Assembly (NCBI RefSeq): GCF_900107045.1
Contig: NZ_FNON01000004.1
Coordinates: 186,001 to 250,000 of the forward strand
Direction of reading: 5' to 3'
DNA length: 64,000 nucleotides
Source of the DNA: Amycolatopsis xylanica
GTDB taxonomy: Bacteria; Actinomycetota; Actinomycetes; Mycobacteriales; Pseudonocardiaceae
Shown in pieces: positions 59,383 to 64,000 of this stretch. Numbering within the stretch: position 1 is the stretch's first letter; every line of letters begins with the position of its first letter. The notes beneath the pieces are model-generated. The model did no database searches, was not told the origin of the DNA, and was given only the letters and a program-made list of their open reading frames with translations. Made by a program: the position numbers and the translations under genes.

Positions 59383-61178
59383 CCCTCGCGACACCTTCGA
59401 CACTCTGGGACCGGCTCAACGACCTCCGCTCACGGATGGCCGCCCGGTTCTCGGCGACCGGCAACACGGCGGCCACCGTCGCGACCGACGGGCACGAGTA
59501 CATCTTCATCGAATTCTGGCGGCTGAGCGGCCCCGATAGCGGCTGTGAGGTGCTCCCCGGTTACCGCAGGACGGCATCCAACGCCGACGCGGCCCACGTC
59601 CCCTTCGCGCTGGTCCCGTTCGACACCGGCTCGGTGCTGCTGCTGGGCCGCACCGAGACCGTGTTCCTGGACACCAACGGCGTGGAGCACGTGCTGCCCC
59701 CGTTCCCGGTCGACCCCAACATCCTGGCGCCCGCTCCCGACGGGACCGAGCGGGTCGCCTTCGCCGGCCGTGGCGACGACGGAACGCCCGCCGCGTGGGT
59801 GTGGACCGCACCGGACTTACTGGTCAAACTCGACACCGAGCTACCGCCTGTGCTGCTGAAGGGCAGGGGCTGGCTCGACCCACAGGGCAACGAGCTGCTG
59901 ATCAATGTCACCGAAGGCGGCCGGGTCCACCCGGAGGCACTGGATCTGCGCGACGGCAGCATCCGCAGACTGCCGTTGAACGAGCCCAGCGACTCGGACA
60001 TCGCCTGGTTCACCTCACCGGAATCCGGGCAGCTGCTGGTCTTCAGCCGGTTCGGCGATCAGCATCGGCTGAGAGTGATCGACAGGACAGGAGCCGCGGC
60101 CGAGCTCTGGTCATTGGAAGGCCTCACCGGCAGCGTCCGGCCGATCGCCATGCATCCCGGCACCGGCGACATCGCCGTGCATGTCAACGAGGGCATGCGC
60201 GAGCAGATCGCGGTGGTGGACGTCGCGGCCGACACCCTGCGTGTGCTGCCGAACCACGACGACCGAGCGGTCGCCTGGGCTTCGTGGGCCACCGGCGCCG
60301 GGCAGCCCGATCGGCTGTGGGGCTTCTCCATCGGTTCCGGCTACCCCGGCTGCTTCGTCGGCTATGACGAGGGCGGCTGGCTCGAAGTGCCTGACGGCAC
60401 GACTGCGGGCGCCTATTCCGGCTGGGCGCCCAGCCATCTCGAGTCGTTCCCCGGCGCCGAGGGACCCATCGAAGCGATCGTCTGCGGCCATGACGACTGG
60501 CGGACGGCCGAGCATGTGGTGCTCGCATTGCATGGTGGGCCTGCCAGCCGGTGGACGTTGAAGTTCTCGCAGCTCTTCCAGTTCTTCGCCGAAGAGCGCA
60601 TCACCGTGATCGCGCCCAACCCCCGCGGCTCGACCGGCTACGACGACGACTTCCACCAGCTGATCGTAGGTAACTGGGCAGGGCCGGACCTGCATGACGT
60701 GCTCGCGATCGCCGAACACGTCCGGGAGCTTCGGCCGGGACCACTCGCGCTCTACGGTCCCAGCTACGGCGCGTATCTGGCCTTGCTCGCGGCCTGTGCG
60801 AAACCGGGACTTTGGTCGCGGGTCGCGGCTATCGCGCCGATGCTGTCGGGTGAGCGGCTCTACGAGGTCGCGGCCGCGGACGTGCGCGCGATGATCGACC
60901 GGCTCGGCGGCAAGCACATCGTGTGCGACGAGCTGGGTTCGCGTGACGTACTCACCCAGTTGCCGAAATTGGCGACGCCGCTGCTGGTCGTGCACGGCTC
61001 GGCCGACCCGACCATCCCCGCATCCCAGTCGCGCGAGCTGGCCGACCGGCTGATCGCGGCGGGCAAGGTGGAAGGCCTCGACTTCGAGTACGTCGAGGTA
61101 CCCGGCGGAGGGCACACCCCGCTGGACGGCTCGGAAGAGCTGCATCGCAAAGTCGCGCGATTCCTTTCCGGGAAATAA
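59379..61178 (+). CDS. S9-family prolyl-oligopeptidase-like serine peptidase
   Basis: A 599-residue enzyme. The N-terminal beta-propeller-like region (about 30-370) precedes an alpha/beta hydrolase domain with catalytic S462 (LYGPSYGAYLAL), D543 (VVHGSADPTIPA) and H579 (PGGGHTPLDG). No signal peptide, so it is cytosolic. Prolyl oligopeptidases such as FlaP remove leaders in some class III lanthipeptide clusters. All three precursors here have leader Pro residues, which makes leader cleavage the likely job. The start is translationally coupled to the synthetase stop. Confidence 0.9.
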   Translation: MTLATPSTLWDRLNDLRSRMAARFSATGNTAATVATDGHEYIFIEFWRLSGPDSGCEVLPGYRRTASNADAAHVPFALVPFDTGSVLLLGRTETVFLDTNGVEHVLPPFPVDPNILAPAPDGTERVAFAGRGDDGTPAAWVWTAPDLLVKLDTELPPVLLKGRGWLDPQGNELLINVTEGGRVHPEALDLRDGSIRRLPLNEPSDSDIAWFTSPESGQLLVFSRFGDQHRLRVIDRTGAAAELWSLEGLTGSVRPIAMHPGTGDIAVHVNEGMREQIAVVDVAADTLRVLPNHDDRAVAWASWATGAGQPDRLWGFSIGSGYPGCFVGYDEGGWLEVPDGTTAGAYSGWAPSHLESFPGAEGPIEAIVCGHDDWRTAEHVVLALHGGPASRWTLKFSQLFQFFAEERITVIAPNPRGSTGYDDDFHQLIVGNWAGPDLHDVLAIAEHVRELRPGPLALYGPSYGAYLALLAACAKPGLWSRVAAIAPMLSGERLYEVAAADVRAMIDRLGGKHIVCDELGSRDVLTQLPKLATPLLVVHGSADPTIPASQSRELADRLIAAGKVEGLDFEYVEVPGGGHTPLDGSEELHRKVARFLSGK

Positions 61179-61233
61179 CGCGCGTTTCCCCGATTTCAGC
61201 CGTTTCGTCGGCTGAAGACAAAAGGAGAGTGAA

Positions 61234-61404
61234 ATGAATCTCGATATCAGCTACCTGCAGGAATTCGAGGCGCAGGAGACCCCGGCGCTCGAAGGCTGCC
61301 CGGTGCTCGGCACCTGCTGTGGCCCGGTGGCGACCACGGTGCCGTGGCTCTGCGGCCCGCCGACCACCATCTTCACCTGCTTCGGCGGGACCTTCGCCGC
61401 CTGA
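61234..61404 (+). CDS. Lanthipeptide precursor 1 (56 residues)
   Basis: ATG 61234 follows AAAGGAGAG. The leader MNLDISYLQEFEAQETP has the LQ motif at L8-Q9; ALEG precedes a core with Cys 22, 28, 29, 40 and 49. After the leader there is no Ser, only Thr (27, 34, 35, 45, 46, 48, 54), so any rings must be methyllanthionine or methyllabionin type. Proline-rich and hydrophobic core. It lies 55 nt after the peptidase and starts the run of three precursors. Confidence 0.82.
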   Translation: MNLDISYLQEFEAQETPALEGCPVLGTCCGPVATTVPWLCGPPTTIFTCFGGTFAA

Positions 61405-61448
61405 TTCCGGCCACAACCGGCGATTTTTCGAAAGGAGGTGAACAAACC

Positions 61449-61598
61449 ATGGCATTGGACATCGCGCTGCTCCAGGAGCTCCCCTCCACCGAGGAGACCC
61501 TGCTCGGAGTTCAGGACTGCTGCTGGAACTCGCTCATCGGCGGCTGCCAGATGTGGAGCCTGACCCTTTCCACCTGTCACAGCAACACCAACGGCTGA
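61449..61598 (+). CDS. Lanthipeptide precursor 2 (49 residues)
   Basis: ATG 61449 follows a near-ideal AAAGGAGGTG site. The leader is MALDIALLQELPSTEET, with LQELPS resembling leader helices of class III/IV precursors. The core has Cys 24, 25, 33 and 43 and Ser/Thr at 28, 37, 39, 41, 42, 45 and 47. The CC-x7-C pattern matches precursor 3. It shares little else with the other two peptides. Confidence 0.82.
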   Translation: MALDIALLQELPSTEETLLGVQDCCWNSLIGGCQMWSLTLSTCHSNTNG

Positions 61599-61636
61599 GA
61601 AAAGCCATCGATACCAGGAAAGGTGGTGTCAACACT

Positions 61637-61756
61637 ATGAACGAAATCGCCGATCTGCAGCGTTTCAGCCAGACCGAGAACGCGCCGAGCAACCAGCCGG
61701 AAGGCTGTTGTGGCCTGGGGAGTTACGTGACCTGCCCGTGGCGGACTTTCGACTAG
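61637..61756 (+). CDS. Lanthipeptide precursor 3 (39 residues)
   Basis: ATG 61637 follows AAAGGTGGTG. The short leader MNEIADLQRFSQTENAP has the LQ motif at L7-Q8, then NQPEG and a core with Cys 24, 25 and 33 and Ser29, Thr32, Thr37. It ends in PWRTFD. The EGCC junction resembles precursor 1 (EGCP) and CC-x7-C matches precursor 2, tying the three to one synthetase. Confidence 0.78.
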   Translation: MNEIADLQRFSQTENAPSNQPEGCCGLGSYVTCPWRTFD

Positions 61757-61785
61757 TCCGACCGCGTCTGGGGTCAACGGCAGAA

Positions 61786-61824
61786 ATGTGGCGGGCGGGC
61801 GCTCCCCGCGCCCGCCCGCCACAT
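61786..61824 (+). terminator. 17-bp perfect hairpin between precursors and transporter
   Basis: ATGTGGCGGGCGGGCGC (61786-61802) pairs perfectly with 61808-61824 around a 5-nt loop, 30 nt past precursor 3 and 26 nt before the ABC gene. No U-tract. It probably acts as a partial terminator or 3' stabiliser, giving more precursor than transporter mRNA. Confidence 0.8.
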
Positions 61825-61849
61825 CCATGACGATCGAACAGGATGAACG

Positions 61850-63547
61850 ATGGTGCGACGAGCGGACCGCCTGCTGCTGGAGTTGGCGCGCGCGAATCCG
61901 GCGCGTACCACGGCCTATGGGTTGTCGACGCTGCTGAGTTCGTCCACCGCGCTGATGCTGCCCGCGACGCTCGCTGCCGCGGTGGACGCCGCGGTCGGTC
62001 AAGCGGGCACCAGGACGGCGCTCGTGATGTTCTGCGCACTGGTGGTGGTCGCGACCGTGGCGGAGGTGACGACCGAACTGCTCGAAGTACGGACCACCAC
62101 CGCCACGCAGACCAGGCTGCGTCATCGCCTGATCCGGCATCTACTCAGCCTCGATTCACGTGCGCAACAGCGTTTTCCCAGCGGTGACGCGCTGAACCGG
62201 GTGCTGGAGTCGACAGCGCAGACCGGCCAGCTGATCCCGATGGCGCTGTCCGGCCTGGCCTCCTTCGCGACGTCGCTGGGCGGCGCGGTCATGCTCATGG
62301 TGATCGACCCCTGGATCGGCCTGGTGTTCTGTGTCACGGGGCCGCTGGTGTACCTGCTCGCGAGCCGGTTCATGAGCACGGCGGCCAGGCTGACTCAGGA
62401 CTACCAAGAGGTCCAAGGCCTGCTGTCGTCCCGCTTCCTGGACGCGGTCAGCGGTATCCGCTCGATCCGCGCCATGGGCACGGCGGCCCAGGAGACCGAG
62501 CGCGTGCTGGCTCCGCTGCCCCGCCTCCGCGCGGCGGGGTTCGAATTCTGGAAGGTCCAGCGTGACGTCGGCTGGCAGCTTTCGCTGATCGTGCCGTTCT
62601 TGAACATCGGCGTGCTCTGCGTCGCGGGCTATGGCTTGTCCACCCAGCGGCTGAGCCCGGGTGACATGCTCGCGGTGACCGGCTACCTGACTTACGCGTT
62701 CGGGATCTTCTCGCAGATCCGGGTGTTCGGCATGCTCGGCCGGATCCGTGGTTCGGCCGAACGCGCCGACGAGATACTCGCCGTGCCATCGGCGGCGACA
62801 GGTACGCGGCGGCTACCCGAGACCGGCCGAGGCGAGCTGCGCCTCACCGGCGTGCGGGTGGTCGTCGGCGACCGTGCCGTGCTGGATGGAATCGACCTGA
62901 CCGTGTCCGCCGGCATGTCGGTCGCGGTAGTCGGCGTCTCCGGCACCGGGAAGTCGACGTTCGCCGCCGTGGCAGGCGGTTTGCTCGAGCCCGACACCGG
63001 ATCGGTGTGCCTCGACGGGGTCGATCTCCGCGAACTGATCCGTGCCGACGCGGGAGCCGCGGTCGCGTACGCCTTCGAGCGTCCCGTGCTCTTCGGCGAA
63101 ACCGTGGGCGAAGCCATCACTTTCGCTGACTACGCCATCGACCAGGCTGCGGTGCGTGAAGCACTCATGGCCAGCCACGCGGCCGATTTCGTGGACCGGC
63201 TTCCCGACCGGCTCGGCACGACGGTGGACGAGCTGAGGATCTCCGGTGGCGAACTGCAACGGATCGGGCTCGCCCGCGCGTTGTGCCGTGACGCGCGGGT
63301 ACTCGTGCTCGACGACGCGATGTCCAGTTTGGACACCGTGACCGAGGCGCAGATCTCCGGTCTGCTGCGCCACCTCGGCACCACGCGGGTGATCATCGCG
63401 CACCGGGCGTCCACCGCGGCGGGGGCGGACCGGGTGATCTGGCTGCACGAAGGCCGGATCGCGGGCTATGCCCCGCATTCCGAGCTGCTCGAGGATCCCG
63501 GCTATGCCGAATTGTTCGCCCAGCAGGAAAGCGAGTCGCTCCGGTGA
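61850..63547 (+). CDS. ABC half-transporter (membrane domain plus ATPase), first of a pair
   Basis: A 565-residue exporter: six membrane helices (about 20-310) then an ATPase. Walker A GVSGTGKST, signature ISGGELQRIGLARAL, Walker B VLVLDDAMSSLD, H-loop IIAHRAST. The residue after the Walker B Asp is Asp, not Glu, and the usual Q-loop Gln is not seen (AYAFERPVLF), so this is likely the degenerate site of an asymmetric heterodimer. No N-terminal C39 peptidase, so leader removal is by another enzyme, presumably the S9 peptidase. The GTGA overlap couples it to the second half. Confidence 0.92.
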   Translation: MVRRADRLLLELARANPARTTAYGLSTLLSSSTALMLPATLAAAVDAAVGQAGTRTALVMFCALVVVATVAEVTTELLEVRTTTATQTRLRHRLIRHLLSLDSRAQQRFPSGDALNRVLESTAQTGQLIPMALSGLASFATSLGGAVMLMVIDPWIGLVFCVTGPLVYLLASRFMSTAARLTQDYQEVQGLLSSRFLDAVSGIRSIRAMGTAAQETERVLAPLPRLRAAGFEFWKVQRDVGWQLSLIVPFLNIGVLCVAGYGLSTQRLSPGDMLAVTGYLTYAFGIFSQIRVFGMLGRIRGSAERADEILAVPSAATGTRRLPETGRGELRLTGVRVVVGDRAVLDGIDLTVSAGMSVAVVGVSGTGKSTFAAVAGGLLEPDTGSVCLDGVDLRELIRADAGAAVAYAFERPVLFGETVGEAITFADYAIDQAAVREALMASHAADFVDRLPDRLGTTVDELRISGGELQRIGLARALCRDARVLVLDDAMSSLDTVTEAQISGLLRHLGTTRVIIAHRASTAAGADRVIWLHEGRIAGYAPHSELLEDPGYAELFAQQESESLR

Positions 63548-64000
63548 AACGTTTCCAGGACCTGTCCTCGCTCGTCTTCCCCGCGCTGGCCGCCGAGCGA
63601 CGGAACCTCCTCGTCCTCGCTGGGTGGTCGCTGCTCGAGGCCACACCGGTGCTGCTATCAGGGCAGCTTGTCGCGCAGGCCGTCGACAAGGGCTTCCTCG
63701 GCGGCGACGTCACGGTCGGCATCGGGCTGCTCGGTGTTTACGCGGTGCTGATGGTGGCCGGCGCGTTCGCGACCCGGCAGGCACTGATGCCGCTGGCCTC
63801 GATCGTCGAGGCCATCAGGGATCACGTGGTGCGCCGGGTGGTGACCGCGAGCCTGCACAACGCGGTGCACGGCGCGGTCACGCCCGACGCGGCGATGGTC
63901 AGCCGCATCACCCGCCAGGCGGAGCTGATCCGGCAGTTCAGCAACATGCTACTGACCGTCGCGCGCACCGTGGTGTTCTCCGCGGTGGGAACGCTGGCCG
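63544..64000 (+). CDS. Second ABC half-transporter, truncated by window end
   Basis: From GTG 63544, about 152 residues are visible: a basic start, then membrane helices of an ABC exporter (GWSLLEATPVLLSGQLVAQAV, given by LLEATPVLLSGQLV; VGIGLLGVYAVLMVAGAFA) and the linker RDHVVRRVVTASLH. The ATPase part lies outside the window. It is translated with the preceding half-transporter and should form a heterodimer with it. Confidence 0.88.
   Translation, partial: MKRFQDLSSLVFPALAAERRNLLVLAGWSLLEATPVLLSGQLVAQAVDKGFLGGDVTVGIGLLGVYAVLMVAGAFATRQALMPLASIVEAIRDHVVRRVVTASLHNAVHGAVTPDAAMVSRITRQAELIRQFSNMLLTVARTVVFSAVGTLA

Noticed and set aside
1..64000. Insertion sequences, prophage or integrase genes
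   Set aside because: No transposase, integrase or terminal-repeat pair was found; the repeats seen are small palindromes.

Overview
The window is high-GC actinobacterial DNA, most likely from a member of the Pseudonocardiales (Amycolatopsis-like); this is inference from gene content, with no 16S in view. Pointers are a full division/cell-wall (dcw) cluster with Wag31, SepF and YggT, a SigK/RskA module, a ClgR-PspA-PspM envelope-stress locus, EspG/PPE-type genes and dense small intergenic palindromes. Coding is tight, with many ATGA/GTGA overlaps and many GTG or TTG starts.

Layout. 1-2.0 kb: 3' part of a TPR protein, then a repeat-filled convergent gap. 2.0-30 kb, minus strand: the dcw cluster, read from the right as mraZ-rsmH-ftsL-ftsI, (VOC gene plus repeats), murE-murF-mraY-murD-ftsW-murG-murC-ftsQ, (inserted module: DUF664 gene, CFA-type synthase, DUF1295, amine oxidase, DUF1365, sigK, rskA), ftsZ-pgeF-yggS-sepF-yggT-wag31 and a small membrane protein. 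30-32.5 kb: an EspG/PPE/lipoprotein/small-protein cassette with no secretion core genes. 32.7-37.6 kb: moxR-DUF58-transglutaminase operon. 37.9-46.8 kb: DUF3040, dinB, methyltransferase, parA-like, nei2, a structured and terminated non-coding transcript, a GNAT gene, pyrD, allophanate hydrolase and a GntR regulator. 46.9-52.7 kb: pspM, pspA, clgR, cinA, pgsA, rimO and argA-type acetyltransferase. 52.8-56 kb: accessory genes (secreted phospholipase A2, CGNR regulator with a divergent hydrolase, a membrane protein).

56.5-64 kb (running off the right end): a lanthipeptide gene cluster. It holds a class III/IV three-domain synthetase that keeps all three cyclase zinc ligands, an S9-family serine peptidase, three short unlike Cys-rich precursor genes that share a leader LQ motif, a strong hairpin, and two ABC half-transporters (the second cut by the window end). 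This is the best candidate for an undescribed system. By inference, the synthetase dehydrates Ser/Thr in the three precursors and closes thioether rings, the peptidase trims leaders, and the transporter pair exports the products.

A second theme is intergenic structure: 21-bp tandem units in head-to-head hairpins at two loci, a family of mini-hairpins with a 3-nt centre, two longer palindrome families, phased MraZ-type boxes at mraZ, and a structured leader upstream of rsmH.
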